A stretch of DNA of 64,000 nt from Acidovorax carolinensis (GCF_002157145.1 NZ_CP021361.1:806001-870000); one strand, 5' to 3'; shown: positions 1 to 8,854, numbered from the stretch's first letter. The notes: a model not told the origin generated them from the sequence alone. Program-made: numbers and translations.

Positions 1-1674
1 GATGTCGCCCAGCGTTACCCGCAGCGCGGTGGCCTCCAGCCGCGCCTGCATGGCATCGACCAGCAGGCGGTCTAGCTGCACGGTGCCGCCACCATCGCGC
101 GCCTGCCATTGCCCTTGGGCGTGCAGGGCATGGATGCGCAGCGCAGGGGCGGGCTGCGTGCGGGCCTGGTCCGCGCCGACGGGTGGGGTTTTGGCCTGGG
201 CGCCGGGCGACCGCGAGGCAGTGCCGGCCTGAATGTCGGCCGTGAACGCCACGCTGCCGCCACCCTCGGTCTGCGCCACCACGCTGCCAGACAGGGGCGC
301 CGCCGCCAGTGCCGAGTGCAGGGCATCCGGAGGCAGATTGCGCAATTGGGCCTGTCCGTCGATGGCGCCCGTGGCGGGCGTGTAGTGGCCTTGCACCGTG
401 GCCGTGCCCTGGCCCACGCTGGCCGTGGCGGCGGGAATGCTCCAGCGCGTGCCATCCCAGGTGGCGCTGGCGGCCAGGGCGGTGAGTGGCAGGCGCGATT
501 GGTCCCACGGGCCGGCCAGCGCATTCTGGATTTGCGCCTGCACGGCCCAGCCCGAAGCGGCCGGCGCCACCGTAGGGCCCGCTTGCAGCGTGCCGTGCAG
601 CAGCGTGGCGGGGGCCTCGGGCCACAGCGTGGCCAGGTTGACGGCGCGCAGCGTGGCGCGGGCCTGCTGTATTGGCTGGGGTGCCCAGGGGGCCAGCGTG
701 GCCTGCAAGTCGGCCTGCATGGTTTCGGGCGCGGAAACCGGGGTGGATGGGGCGCGCTGCCCGGCAGGCGCGGGCTTGGTGCCCGGTGCAGCGCGTGGTC
801 TGGACGCCGGGGGCGTGGCGGCTTCGGCAGCCTGTGGGTCCGGTGCGTCCGGCGCAAGAGGGCGCAGGCGGGCATCCAGCTGCAATTGCGCCACCGCCGT
901 GGACAGCGTGCCCTTGAGCGTGGCGTGTGCCTGCACCCGCACGCTGGCACTGCTGCCAGGCACGGCCTGGTGCACGCTGCCGTCCACCGTGGCTTCGAGC
1001 GCCATGGGGGCCTGGGCGTCCAGGGTGGCGCGGGCGGTGTACCGGCCCTGGGCCAGTGCCACATTGCCAATCGCCAGATGGTGCTGGCGCCCGTCAAAGC
1101 GGTAATCGCCCACCAGCCCGAGTGCTTCAACGGCTGGTGTGCCGGCCCATTGCAGGCGGTCGATGCGAAAGGGCAGGCCGATCTGCAGCGGCAGCACCAG
1201 TGTGTCGAGCGGGGTCAAAGGTTCGGTGCTGGGCGGGCCCAGCGGGGTGATCGTGACGGTGGCGGCATGCACCTCGCCCAGCTCCAGGCGCCGCTGCAGC
1301 AAGGGCGCAAGCTGCCAGCCCACGCGGGCATCGCTGATTTCGACGCGCAGGGTGGGGCTGCTCCAGCGCAGCCAGCCAATGCGGCCACCGCTGCGCAGCG
1401 ATCCGCTCACCTCGCGGCTGTCCAGCGTCTGGCCTGCGGGCAGGTATTGGGCGGCGCGTGCCAGCAGCGCGGCCAGAGAGTTGTCGCGGCCCGACCACCA
1501 CCAGGCCAGCGCGCCGGCCGCCAGCACCAGCGCGCACAGGCCCACCAGCAGCCAGCCGGTGAAGCGCAGCGCGCGGCGTCTCCGCAGGCCGCGCACGGGG
1601 GCAGCGGACGGCGTGGCGCCACCCGCCGAGAAATCTGCCGAGGGTGCGCGATGGGCGGGTGGCTGGCGGCGCAT
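1..1674 (-). CDS. tamB: Translocation and assembly module TamB, 3' end missing
   Basis: Large inner-membrane-anchored periplasmic protein that works with TamA in outer-membrane protein and lipid transport. The frame is open for 558 codons from the ATG at 1674 to the window edge, so the C-terminal DUF490 domain lies outside. An arginine-rich cytoplasmic stretch (about residues 28-37) precedes one membrane segment (about 38-60, ending AWWWSG), followed by a repetitive beta-rich region typical of the AsmA/TamB fold. The start overlaps the tamA stop by one base (TGATG), which suggests translational coupling. Identification rests on position after TamA, the single N-terminal anchor and the repetitive beta-strand pattern. 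Confidence 0.88.
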   Translation of the reverse strand, partial: MRRQPPAHRAPSADFSAGGATPSAAPVRGLRRRRALRFTGWLLVGLCALVLAAGALAWWWSGRDNSLAALLARAAQYLPAGQTLDSREVSGSLRSGGRIGWLRWSSPTLRVEISDARVGWQLAPLLQRRLELGEVHAATVTITPLGPPSTEPLTPLDTLVLPLQIGLPFRIDRLQWAGTPAVEALGLVGDYRFDGRQHHLAIGNVALAQGRYTARATLDAQAPMALEATVDGSVHQAVPGSSASVRVQAHATLKGTLSTAVAQLQLDARLRPLAPDAPDPQAAEAATPPASRPRAAPGTKPAPAGQRAPSTPVSAPETMQADLQATLAPWAPQPIQQARATLRAVNLATLWPEAPATLLHGTLQAGPTVAPAASGWAVQAQIQNALAGPWDQSRLPLTALAASATWDGTRWSIPAATASVGQGTATVQGHYTPATGAIDGQAQLRNLPPDALHSALAAAPLSGSVVAQTEGGGSVAFTADIQAGTASRSPGAQAKTPPVGADQARTQPAPALRIHALHAQGQWQARDGGGTVQLDRLLVDAMQARLEATALRVTLGDI

Positions 1675-3554
1675 CAGAAGCTGAACCCCAGGCGCAAATG
1701 CAGTCGCAATTGTTTCGCCTGCACGCCATAGGCCAGGTCGGCCTGCAGCGGGCCCACCGGGCTGCGCCAGCGCACGCCGGCACCCACGCCGACGCGAGGG
1801 TCCAGGTCGCCTACACGGTCAGCTACAGCGCCGGCATCGACAAACACGGCGCTCTCCCAGTCGGTCATGGCGCCGTTGTAAACGATGGGGCGCTGCCACT
1901 CCACACTGGCCAGGCCCAGGTAGCGTCCGCCGTAAAGCTGGTTGTTCTCGGTGCGCGCGCCGATGGCGCGGTAGCCATAGCCGCGCACGGTGGTGTCGCC
2001 GCCGGTCAGAAACAGCTGTGTCACCGGGATCTGCGCCGCCTGGCGCGCCAGCACGGCGCCGGCTTCGGCCCGCAGGGCGATGCGGGCGTTGCGTGCGCCA
2101 CCGGTTTCGGCCTGCACGCGGCCGGCCGGCATGAACGCTTGCCAGCGCAGCAGCGTGCGCACAAAGGGGTCGCGATCGGGGGTGAGCGTGGTGCCCGCTC
2201 CCAGCTCCAGCGCCAGCCCGTACCCGCGCGTGGGCGCCACGGTGCTGTTGAAATAGCGGCCCGTCCAGCCGTAGTTCATGCTCAGCGCCGTGGCCGAGGA
2301 CGGAGCGTTCAGGCCCTGGCTGTTGGCGTAGTCGTATTGCAGAAAATAGTTGCGGTCGATGCGCGTGCCGCTTTTGCTGCGGCCGGAGCGCAGGCGCGCG
2401 CTGTTGACCTCGTAGTCGCCGGTGGTTTCGCGCTGCGCCTGGGCCGATGCAAACCAGCGCCAGCCGTTTTCGTCGGGCAGGTCGGTCCATTCGGTGCTTG
2501 CCAGTTTGGTCTCGCGGTCCAGCAGCAGCTTGCTGACCGCGCGCCAGCCAATGCCGGGCAGCTGGTTATGGATGTGGTCCATGGAAAGGCGCGGGCCGCT
2601 GTCGGTGGACAGGCCGGCGCCAAACACCAGCTTTTGCAGCCGCGCCTCGCGCACCTGTGCCACCACGGGGGCGGTTTGCGTGTCGGCGCCTTCGGTGTCG
2701 AGCGTGAGGAAAACGGCGTCGTAATAACCGCTGCTGGCCAGGCGCAACTGCGCATCCAGCAATTGTGCTTCGTCATAAAAGGCTCCGGTGGGCAAGCGGG
2801 CCAGGCGCCGCGCGCCTTCGGGGTCGTAGCGCTCGCTGCCTTGCACCTGCAGGGGGCCGAAGCGGTAGGCGGGGCCGGTGTCGTAGTGCACGCTCAGCGC
2901 AGCCTCGTGGGTGTCCGCATCGACCTCGGCCCGGCTTTGCGCAATGCGGGCCGTGGGGTAGCGCCGCACCTGCAGCTGGCGCAGGCCGTCGGTCTTGGCG
3001 CTGTCCCAGGCCGACTGGGTGAAGGGCTGCCCTGGCTGCAGCGACCAGTTGCGTTGCACCCGTTCCTGCCGGCGTGCGCGGTTGTCGGTGTCGTCGCCGG
3101 TGCGCTCCTCCACGGTGATGCGGGTGGTGGCAATGCGGGTTTGCGGGCCGGGCTCTGCCACCACCACCACGGCACGCAAGGCGGTGCTGCTGCCCGGGGT
3201 GTCGGTCATCAGCACCGTGATGGTGGGGGCAAAGTAGCCCAGGGTGCCCAGCAATTCGCGCGCGTTTGCGTCGGCGGCGGCCAGCAGGCGCTGCAACTCG
3301 CCGTCCTGCAGATCGGGCAAGGCCTTGTAACGCTGCAGTTCCAGGTGGCGCTCCAGTGTCTCGCGCACCCCATCGGGCGCACGCACTTCGAGCGTGAACG
3401 CGGGCAATGTGGAACTGTTAGTGACCGGGGTGGAGGCGGTGTCTGCAGCGGCGCTGTGTTCGCCCCGGGGCAACAGGCTGCAGCCTTGCAGGCACACCAT
3501 GCAGAAAAACAGCAACGCCGGCCATCGGGCCGGCGTTGGGGGGGCGATGGGCAT
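1674..3554 (-). CDS. tamA: Outer membrane assembly factor TamA (BamA/Omp85 family)
   Basis: Omp85-family outer-membrane barrel of the TAM complex, partner of the TamB encoded immediately downstream. The 626-residue product begins MPIAPP; it is chosen over an upstream in-frame start because that one lies inside the preceding gene, whose stop is 4 nt away. The N-terminus is a lipoprotein-like signal (LQGC, Cys25), followed by POTRA-like repeats (about 45-270) and a 16-strand-type barrel ending in an aromatic residue (LGFSF). The lipobox is a minor oddity, since E. coli TamA is not a lipoprotein. It is transcribed with the VWA gene upstream and overlaps tamB. Confidence 0.9.
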   Translation of the reverse strand: MPIAPPTPARWPALLFFCMVCLQGCSLLPRGEHSAAADTASTPVTNSSTLPAFTLEVRAPDGVRETLERHLELQRYKALPDLQDGELQRLLAAADANARELLGTLGYFAPTITVLMTDTPGSSTALRAVVVVAEPGPQTRIATTRITVEERTGDDTDNRARRQERVQRNWSLQPGQPFTQSAWDSAKTDGLRQLQVRRYPTARIAQSRAEVDADTHEAALSVHYDTGPAYRFGPLQVQGSERYDPEGARRLARLPTGAFYDEAQLLDAQLRLASSGYYDAVFLTLDTEGADTQTAPVVAQVREARLQKLVFGAGLSTDSGPRLSMDHIHNQLPGIGWRAVSKLLLDRETKLASTEWTDLPDENGWRWFASAQAQRETTGDYEVNSARLRSGRSKSGTRIDRNYFLQYDYANSQGLNAPSSATALSMNYGWTGRYFNSTVAPTRGYGLALELGAGTTLTPDRDPFVRTLLRWQAFMPAGRVQAETGGARNARIALRAEAGAVLARQAAQIPVTQLFLTGGDTTVRGYGYRAIGARTENNQLYGGRYLGLASVEWQRPIVYNGAMTDWESAVFVDAGAVADRVGDLDPRVGVGAGVRWRSPVGPLQADLAYGVQAKQLRLHLRLGFSF

Positions 3555-3558
3555 GGGC

Positions 3559-4746
3559 TTATTTTGACAGCAGCCGCATGGTTTCTTCGAGCCCCTTGAG
3601 TGACAAAGGGTACATGCGGTTGCCGATGAGCTGCTGGATGATGCTGATGCTCTGGCGGTACTGCCACACGCCCTGCGGCTCGGGGTTGATCCACGCAAAC
3701 TTCGGGAACGCGTGCGTGAGGCGCTGGATCCACTCGGCGCCCGGCTCTTCGTTGTTGTACTCCACGCTGCCGCCAGGCTGCAAAATCTCGTAGGGGCTCA
3801 TGGTCGCATCGCCCACGAAGATCAGTTTGTAGTCCTTGTTGTACTTGCGGATGATGTCCCAGGTGGGAAACTTTTCGGCAAAGCGGCGGCGGTTGTTCTT
3901 CCACATGAAGTCGTACACGCAGTTGTGGAAGTAGTAGAACTCCAGGTGCTTGAACTCGGTCTTCACGGCACTGAAAAGCTCTTCCACGCGCTGGATGTGC
4001 TCGTCCATCGTGCCGCCCACGTCCATCAGCAGCAGCACCTTCACGTTGTTGTGCCGCTCGGGCACCATCTTGATGTCGAGGAAGCCCGCGTTGGCGGCCG
4101 TGCTGCGGATGGTGTCGGGCAGGTCAAGCTCCAGCTCATGGCCCTCGCGCGCAAACTTGCGCAGCCGGCGCAGCGCCACCTTGATGTTGCGCGTGCCCAG
4201 CTCCTGCTGGTCGTCGTAGTCCTTGTAGGCGCGCTGTTCCCACACCTTCACGGCACTCTTGTTCTTGCCGGCGCCGCCAATGCGAATGCCCTGCGGGTTG
4301 TAGCCGCCGTGGCCAAACGGGCTGGTGCCGCCGGTGCCGATCCATTTGCTGCCGCCCTCGTGGCGTTCCTTTTGTTCTTCGAGGCGCTTTTTCAGCGTCT
4401 CCATCAGTTCGTCCCAGCCCATCTTTTCGATGGCGGCTTTTTGCTCGGGCGTGAGCTCGTTCTCAAGGATCTTGCGCAGCCAGTCGGCGGGGATTTCCTT
4501 GGTGAAGTCGGCCACCATTTCCACGCCCTTGAAATAGGCGGCAAAGGCGCGGTCGAACTTGTCGTAGTGCTTCTCGTCCTTGACCAGCACGGTGCGGCCC
4601 AGGTGGTAGAAGTCGTCCAGGCTCCAGCCGTCCACCGACTTGGGGCCCACCACGCCGGCCTGCAGGGCTTCGAGCAGCGTGAGGTATTCCTTGACCGACA
4701 CCGGCAGCTTGGCGGCGCGCAGGGTGTAGAAAAAATCGATCAGCAT
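3559..4746 (-). CDS. VWA domain-containing protein (CoxE-like)
   Basis: A 395-residue cytosolic protein with a C-terminal von Willebrand factor A domain. The metal-ion-dependent adhesion site is D242-V-G-G-T246, a variant of the usual DxSxS. Such proteins typically partner with MoxR AAA+ ATPases in metal insertion or complex assembly, and a MoxR gene lies upstream in the same operon (5703-6557), separated by two small genes. The N-terminal half is helical and charged, with a Gly-rich linker around 131-160. It is followed 4 nt later by tamA, an unusual neighbour. The specific client is unknown. Confidence 0.85.
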   Translation of the reverse strand: MLIDFFYTLRAAKLPVSVKEYLTLLEALQAGVVGPKSVDGWSLDDFYHLGRTVLVKDEKHYDKFDRAFAAYFKGVEMVADFTKEIPADWLRKILENELTPEQKAAIEKMGWDELMETLKKRLEEQKERHEGGSKWIGTGGTSPFGHGGYNPQGIRIGGAGKNKSAVKVWEQRAYKDYDDQQELGTRNIKVALRRLRKFAREGHELELDLPDTIRSTAANAGFLDIKMVPERHNNVKVLLLMDVGGTMDEHIQRVEELFSAVKTEFKHLEFYYFHNCVYDFMWKNNRRRFAEKFPTWDIIRKYNKDYKLIFVGDATMSPYEILQPGGSVEYNNEEPGAEWIQRLTHAFPKFAWINPEPQGVWQYRQSISIIQQLIGNRMYPLSLKGLEETMRLLSK

Positions 4747-4752
4747 GATTTT

Positions 4753-4804
4753 GGCCTCCAGCGCTTATGGGTTTTGCGCATGCTGCTCTAAAAGATATAG
4801 CAAC
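4753..4804 (-). repeat. Degenerate copy of the GCGCTT-type palindromic repeat
   Basis: Read on the minus strand this segment shows TAGAGCAGCATGCGC, a short linker, then CCATAAGCGCTGGAGGCC, matching the dispersed repeat family of this window. It covers the last 12 or so codons and the stop of the GNAT gene and reaches almost to the start of the VWA gene, so it probably supplied the acetyltransferase C-terminus. Confidence 0.55.
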
Positions 4805-5373
4805 TGTGCTTTGGCCTCAGGCCATTCGCCCGAGCGCATGCTGTACATCACCGTGTCGCGGATGGTGCCGTCACGGCGCAGTGCGTGGCCGCGCAGCACG
4901 CCGTCCTTCCTGGCGCCCAGCCGCTCGATGGCGCGTTGCGATGCAAAGTTGAAATTGTCGGTACGCCAGCCCACCACATGGCAGCCCAGCGTATCGAAGG
5001 CGTGGCCCATCATCAGCAGCTTGGCAGTGGTGTTGACATGGCTGCGCTGCACGCTTTTCGCATACCAGGTGTAGCCAATCTCCACGCGCTTCACCGCCGG
5101 AACGATGTCGTGGTAGCTCGTGGAGCCCAGCACCTGGCCCGTGGCATCGTTCACCACGGCAAAGGCAAAGCGGTGGCCTTGCTCGCGCATGGCCAGCGCG
5201 CTCTCGATGTAGGCGCGCGTGGCCTCGGGCTCGGGCACCGAGGTGATGCGCAGCTTCCACAGCTCGCCATCGGCAGCCGCCGCGCGCAGCCCGGCTTCAT
5301 GGGCCAGCGCCAGCGGCTCCAGGCGCACGCCGCGCTCGCGCAGGGTGACGGGTGCTACCAGGCTCATGGTCAC
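4765..5373 (-). CDS. GNAT family N-acetyltransferase (RimJ/RimL-like)
   Basis: A 202-residue acetyltransferase of the RimJ/RimL subgroup, predicted to transfer acetyl from acetyl-CoA to a protein N-terminus or small amine. The central block with VEIGYTW and the downstream segment NFNFASQRAIERLGARKDG are typical of the family's conserved strand-helix and C-terminal motif. The start overlaps the stop of the upstream small gene by 4 bases (ATGA). The extreme C-terminus (LLEQHAQNP) is encoded by a degenerate palindromic repeat and may differ from relatives. The substrate cannot be inferred. Confidence 0.82.
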   Translation of the reverse strand: MTMSLVAPVTLRERGVRLEPLALAHEAGLRAAAADGELWKLRITSVPEPEATRAYIESALAMREQGHRFAFAVVNDATGQVLGSTSYHDIVPAVKRVEIGYTWYAKSVQRSHVNTTAKLLMMGHAFDTLGCHVVGWRTDNFNFASQRAIERLGARKDGVLRGHALRRDGTIRDTVMYSMRSGEWPEAKAQLLYLLEQHAQNP

Positions 5374-5600
5374 TGTTCCGATTTGGCCCGACGGCTGGCG
5401 CGCCAGCGCCGTGCCGCGTGCAGGCCCAGACCGCCGCCCAGGCCCACCAGCACGATGCCTACCAGGCTGGCGGTACCGTAGCCGGTGGCAAAGATGTCGA
5501 AACCCAGCAGCTGGCCCAGCCAGAAGCCGGCCAGCGCGCCGCCCACAAAGCCCACGGCGTCGGAAACGCCTTCCATCAGCAGTCGTTGGTTGTCACTCAT
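5370..5600 (-). CDS. Small glycine-rich membrane protein, unknown function
   Basis: A 76-residue protein with two glycine-rich hydrophobic segments (about residues 15-33 and 40-58) and an Arg/Lys-rich C-terminal tail (RRWRASRRAK), consistent with a two-span inner-membrane protein with a cytoplasmic tail. It overlaps the GNAT gene by 4 nt and lies downstream of moxR. It is not assigned to a named family. Its place between a MoxR ATPase and a VWA protein suggests co-expression, but nothing shows a shared function. Confidence 0.65.
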   Translation of the reverse strand: MSDNQRLLMEGVSDAVGFVGGALAGFWLGQLLGFDIFATGYGTASLVGIVLVGLGGGLGLHAARRWRASRRAKSEQ

Positions 5601-5702
5601 GCGAAATATCCATTGCGGTGGCCCGGGCTGTGGGCCTGTTCTGTCGGAGTGCGGCAGCCATCGGGGCGATGCCTGCTGGGTCGCTGCAGGGCGCCGCAGC
5701 GC

Positions 5703-6557
5703 TCATCGGTTTCTCTGGTTCATGAAGACCAGCTTCTCGAACAGGCTCACGTCCTGCTCGTTCTTGAGCAGCGCGCCCACCAGCGGCGGCACGGCCACCT
5801 TGTTGTCGGCGCTTTGCAGGGCCGACAGCGGAATGTCCTCGGCCACCAGCAGCTTGAGCCAGTCGAGCAGTTCACTGGTGGAGGGTTTCTTTTTCAGTCC
5901 GGGCAGGTTGCGCACGTCGTAGAACGTCTTCATCGCCACGCCCAGCAGTTCGCTCTTGAGCGTGGGGAAGTGCACATCCACGATCTGGCGCATGGTGTCG
6001 GCTTCGGGGAACTTGATGAAGTGAAAGAAGCAGCGGCGCAAAAACGCGTCCGGCAGCTCTTTTTCGTTGTTCGAGGTGATGAACACCAGGGGGCGGTGCT
6101 TGGCCTTGATGAGCTCGCGCGTTTCGTAGCAGTAGAACTCCATGCGGTCGATCTCGCGCAGCAGGTCGTTCGGAAACTCGATGTCGGCCTTGTCGATCTC
6201 GTCGATCAGCAGCGCCACGGGGCGGTCGGCCGTGAAGGCCTGCCACAGCACGCCCTGCACGATGTAGTTGCGGATGTCCTTCACGCGCTCGGCGCTGCCC
6301 TCATCATTGAGCTGGCTGTCGCGCAGTCGGCTCACGGCGTCATATTCATACAGGCCTTGCTGCGCCTTGGTGGTGGACTTGATGTGCCATTGCAACAGCG
6401 GCATGTCCAGCGCCTGGGCCACCTCTTCGGCCAGCATGGTCTTGCCGGTGCCGGGCTCTCCCTTGACGAGCAGCGGGCGTTGCAGCGTGATGGCCGCGTT
6501 CACGGCAAGCATCAGGTCTTGGGTGGCGACGTAAGTCTGGGAGCCTTGAAATTTCAT
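5703..6557 (-). CDS. MoxR family AAA+ ATPase
   Basis: A 284-residue AAA+ chaperone-like ATPase. Walker A is GEPGTGKT (residues 33-40), Walker B is LLIDEIDKAD, and the sensor-1 region ITSNNEKELPDAFLRRC is clear. The start at MKFQGS is preferred to longer in-frame options because it matches the usual N-terminus of the family and keeps the upstream promoter region free. MoxR proteins act with VWA-domain partners, and one is encoded downstream in the same direction (3559-4746). It is divergent from the cytochrome c gene at 6664. The 102 bp between this gene and 5600 show no feature. Confidence 0.9.
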   Translation of the reverse strand: MKFQGSQTYVATQDLMLAVNAAITLQRPLLVKGEPGTGKTMLAEEVAQALDMPLLQWHIKSTTKAQQGLYEYDAVSRLRDSQLNDEGSAERVKDIRNYIVQGVLWQAFTADRPVALLIDEIDKADIEFPNDLLREIDRMEFYCYETRELIKAKHRPLVFITSNNEKELPDAFLRRCFFHFIKFPEADTMRQIVDVHFPTLKSELLGVAMKTFYDVRNLPGLKKKPSTSELLDWLKLLVAEDIPLSALQSADNKVAVPPLVGALLKNEQDVSLFEKLVFMNQRNR

Positions 6558-6663
6558 GAGCAAAAACACCGGATCGTTGATGGATGGGCTTGACAAAGCG
6601 CTGGCTATAATCGCCGACTGATCAGAGCCCTGAGCTGAACCTTCACACGATTGTGCGCGCAAA

Positions 6664-7326
6664 ATGAACAAGACGTTGACCACGATATTTGCCTTGGCTG
6701 TCGCTTCCGTGACGGCGTTGTCCCATGCGCAGGAAGCCAAGGGTGATGTCGAAGCTGGCAAGCAGAAAATTGCGATGTGCATTGGCTGCCACGGCATTCC
6801 GGGTTATCAGTCCAGCTTTCCTGAAGTGCATAAAGTGCCCATGATTTCGGGCCAGAGTGGCAAGTACATTGCTGCAGCGCTCACTGCGTACAAGAAGGGC
6901 GAGCGCAAGCACCCCACCATGCGCGGCATTGCCGACTCGTTGACCGAGCAGGACATTGCCGATGTGTCGGCCTACTATGAGCAGCACGGCAAGACCGGCG
7001 TCGAAGTGGCTGCCAAGCCGGGCCGCGAACCCAGCGTGCAAGTGGCCGAGCTGTTGAAGAAAGGCGCCTGCGTGTCCTGCCACGGCGACAACTTCGCCAA
7101 GCCCATCGACCCTTCCTATCCCAAGATCGCCGGCCAGCATGCCGACTACCTATTTGTGGCGCTCAAGTCCTACAAAGTGGAAAAGAACACCAATGTGGGC
7201 CGCGGCAACGCCATCATGGGTGGCATCGCCAAGCAGTTCACCAATGCGGAGTTGAAGGCGCTGGCAAGCTATGTCGGTTCGCTCGACGGCGACCTGCACA
7301 CGGTGCCGCAATCGCGCTTCCGTTGA
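6664..7326 (+). CDS. Dihaem c-type cytochrome (cytochrome c4-like)
   Basis: Periplasmic electron carrier of 220 residues with a Sec signal peptide ending around ALSHA-Q (residue 22). It has two haem-binding motifs, CIGCH (39-43) and CVSCH (136-140), each in a class I cytochrome domain. HPTMRGIA and AIMGGIA supply likely axial methionines. Two-domain c4 cytochromes usually pass electrons from bc1 to terminal oxidases, and an aa3-type oxidase is encoded in this window. A TATAAT hexamer at 6606-6611 may be its -10 element. A strong terminator follows at 7381. Confidence 0.88.
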   Translation: MNKTLTTIFALAVASVTALSHAQEAKGDVEAGKQKIAMCIGCHGIPGYQSSFPEVHKVPMISGQSGKYIAAALTAYKKGERKHPTMRGIADSLTEQDIADVSAYYEQHGKTGVEVAAKPGREPSVQVAELLKKGACVSCHGDNFAKPIDPSYPKIAGQHADYLFVALKSYKVEKNTNVGRGNAIMGGIAKQFTNAELKALASYVGSLDGDLHTVPQSRFR

Positions 7327-7380
7327 GCTGACTATGTGACTTTGGGTTGGGGCCTTGCCCCGCCGACCCGCGCCATGCGC

Positions 7381-7408
7381 AAAGAGCCCGCAGCCAGCGG
7401 GCTCTTTT
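7381..7408 (+). terminator. Rho-independent terminator after the cytochrome c gene
   Basis: Perfect 11-bp stem (7381-7391 with 7397-7407), loop AGCCA, followed by T residues. It lies 54 nt beyond the cytochrome stop codon. Confidence 0.9.
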
Positions 7409-7479
7409 GTTTCTGCCGGCAGACATGGCGTTGGCAGCCCCAGGTGCCGGCATATCTGGCACGCTGCGCAGGGGTTTGG

Positions 7480-7508
7480 TTGCCCTTTTGGGGGTGCGTT
7501 CGTAAAAT
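7480..7508 (+). promoter_or_regulatory. Predicted sigma-70 promoter of the stress-protein leader
   Basis: TTGCCC at 7480-7485 and TAAAAT at 7503-7508 are separated by exactly 17 bp. Initiation near 7515 would leave a leader of about 340 nt before the USP start codon. No other promoter of this quality was seen in the gap. Confidence 0.6.
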
Positions 7509-7514
7509 GCCCCT

Positions 7515-7854
7515 ATGCGCTTTCTGGTTTTTTCCTCCTGTGTCCGTGCCGCCGAGTCGTCCAAGACGGCTGCTCTGCGCGCGCGCATCGTGCAAAGGAC
7601 GGGTGTTCTGAAACCAGCTTCGCCGGCCGCAGATTCCTAGGCCCGGCGGTTTCTTCTTCCCCCAAGAGCGTCATCGAACCACCGCCGGGCAGTGTTGCCG
7701 GACCAACGCACGCGACAGCATGTCGCGTTGCCGCTATTGAGCTTCCGGCCTCCCTTCGCTCACGTTCCGTGGTTTTCCGTTACGTGGGCGCATTGATGGC
7801 GCCATCCAGCGCGGCGCCCTGCGCCGGCCGTTCGTACGCTTACCGGGAAGTTTC
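7515..7854 (+). promoter_or_regulatory. Long structured 5' leader of the universal stress protein gene
   Basis: No convincing gene occupies this stretch; the only short frame (7515-7640, 41 codons) has no ribosome-binding site. It holds several hairpins. GCCCGGCGGT (7641-7650) can pair perfectly with ACCGCCGGGC (7681-7690). The same segment extended (7641-7653) can instead pair with GAAACC and CGCCGG at 7610-7626, so the two structures exclude each other. A further stem is CGCGACA/TGTCGCG (7711-7727). It matches no riboswitch class that I can recognise. A regulatory role is inferred. Confidence 0.45.
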
Positions 7855-8748
7855 ATGCACCTTCAAACCATTGTTGCCCTCACCGATTTTTCTGCCGCCG
7901 CCGAGCAGGCAATGGACCGTGCCGCCATGGTTGCGGCCAGCCACCATGCGCGTTTGCGCATCCTCTACGGCACCGACATGCCCGATCCCAAGTTCACCGA
8001 TCCGCACGCGCGGCTGGAACAGCGGGCGCGCCAGCTGGCCCGGCGCCACGACATTGCCGTCGTTGCAGGAGGGCAGGGCACTGGTGACGTGGTGGCTGAT
8101 GCGCTGGCCGCAGCGGCGAGAGCTGACTTGCTGGTGATGGACCGGCGCGCCAGTTTCAGCTGGATGCACCTGCTGCGGGGCTCGCCATGGGCGCGGGTCC
8201 TGCGCGGCAGTCGTTGTCCGGTGCTGATCGTGCAGAACACGCCCAAGGTGGCCTATCAGCATCTGCTGGTTGCCGTGGATTTTTCCGAGGCCGCACCGGC
8301 GTTGGTGCGGTATGCCGGGGGGCTGCAAGCCGAGGCGCGGCTAGCGCTTTACCACGCCATTGACCGCCGCGACGAGGCCAAGCTGCGCAGCGCCGAGGCG
8401 TCGATGCAAGCCATTCAGACCTATCGCGCCGAAGTGCGGGAGCACGCACGCCGCAAGATGCTGCCGCTGGCCACCGCCTTTGACACCCGGCGCAACCGGG
8501 TCGCCACGGTGCTGGGCGCCGGAGATCCGGCCCGGCAGCTTGCCGTGCAGCACGAAGCCTCTGGCGCCGATCTCATTGCAGTCGGGTACCAGCGCCGCCC
8601 GGCTCCCGTCGATTGGCTGATGGGCAGCGTCGCAGGCCGGCTGGTGGGTGGCGTGCGCTGTGATGTGCTGGTATTCCCCCGCGACTACGCGCTGCGGGAA
8701 GGGCATGCGGGGGCGCGGAACTGTGCGGTTTCCGGCCTGTCGGCATGA
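7855..8748 (+). CDS. Tandem universal stress protein (two UspA domains)
   Basis: A 297-residue cytosolic protein of two UspA-like domains (about 1-135 and 138-285), each starting with the typical beta strand followed by D-F-S (ALTDFSAAAE; AVDFSEAAP). The nucleotide-binding signature near the end of domain 2 (MGSVAGRLVGG) is partly conserved, while domain 1 is degenerate, as often seen in tandem Usps. The ATG is preceded by GGAAG. Expression is probably controlled through the long leader upstream. The exact stress is unknown. Confidence 0.85.
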   Translation: MHLQTIVALTDFSAAAEQAMDRAAMVAASHHARLRILYGTDMPDPKFTDPHARLEQRARQLARRHDIAVVAGGQGTGDVVADALAAAARADLLVMDRRASFSWMHLLRGSPWARVLRGSRCPVLIVQNTPKVAYQHLLVAVDFSEAAPALVRYAGGLQAEARLALYHAIDRRDEAKLRSAEASMQAIQTYRAEVREHARRKMLPLATAFDTRRNRVATVLGAGDPARQLAVQHEASGADLIAVGYQRRPAPVDWLMGSVAGRLVGGVRCDVLVFPRDYALREGHAGARNCAVSGLSA

Positions 8749-8854
8749 CGCCGGCGCCGGCGCCGGCCCCATGAACCTGCGGACCAGCGCCACGGCGTCC
8801 ATGAGCTGCAGCGCAAATCCTGCCGTGGCTGTCAACGCCGTGTGGGGGGCTGCT

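Noticed and set aside
1644..3599. Open frame of 651 codons on the plus strand
   Set aside because: It is antisense to tamA, with low-complexity composition typical of GC-rich shadow frames.
6590..6611. TTGACA followed by TATAAT before the cytochrome c gene
   Set aside because: The spacer is only 10 bp, too short for a sigma-70 promoter; only the TATAAT may be used.
7515..7640. 41-codon frame starting at the predicted transcription start of the USP leader
   Set aside because: No ribosome-binding site and it overlaps the pairing segments; more likely part of the leader RNA.
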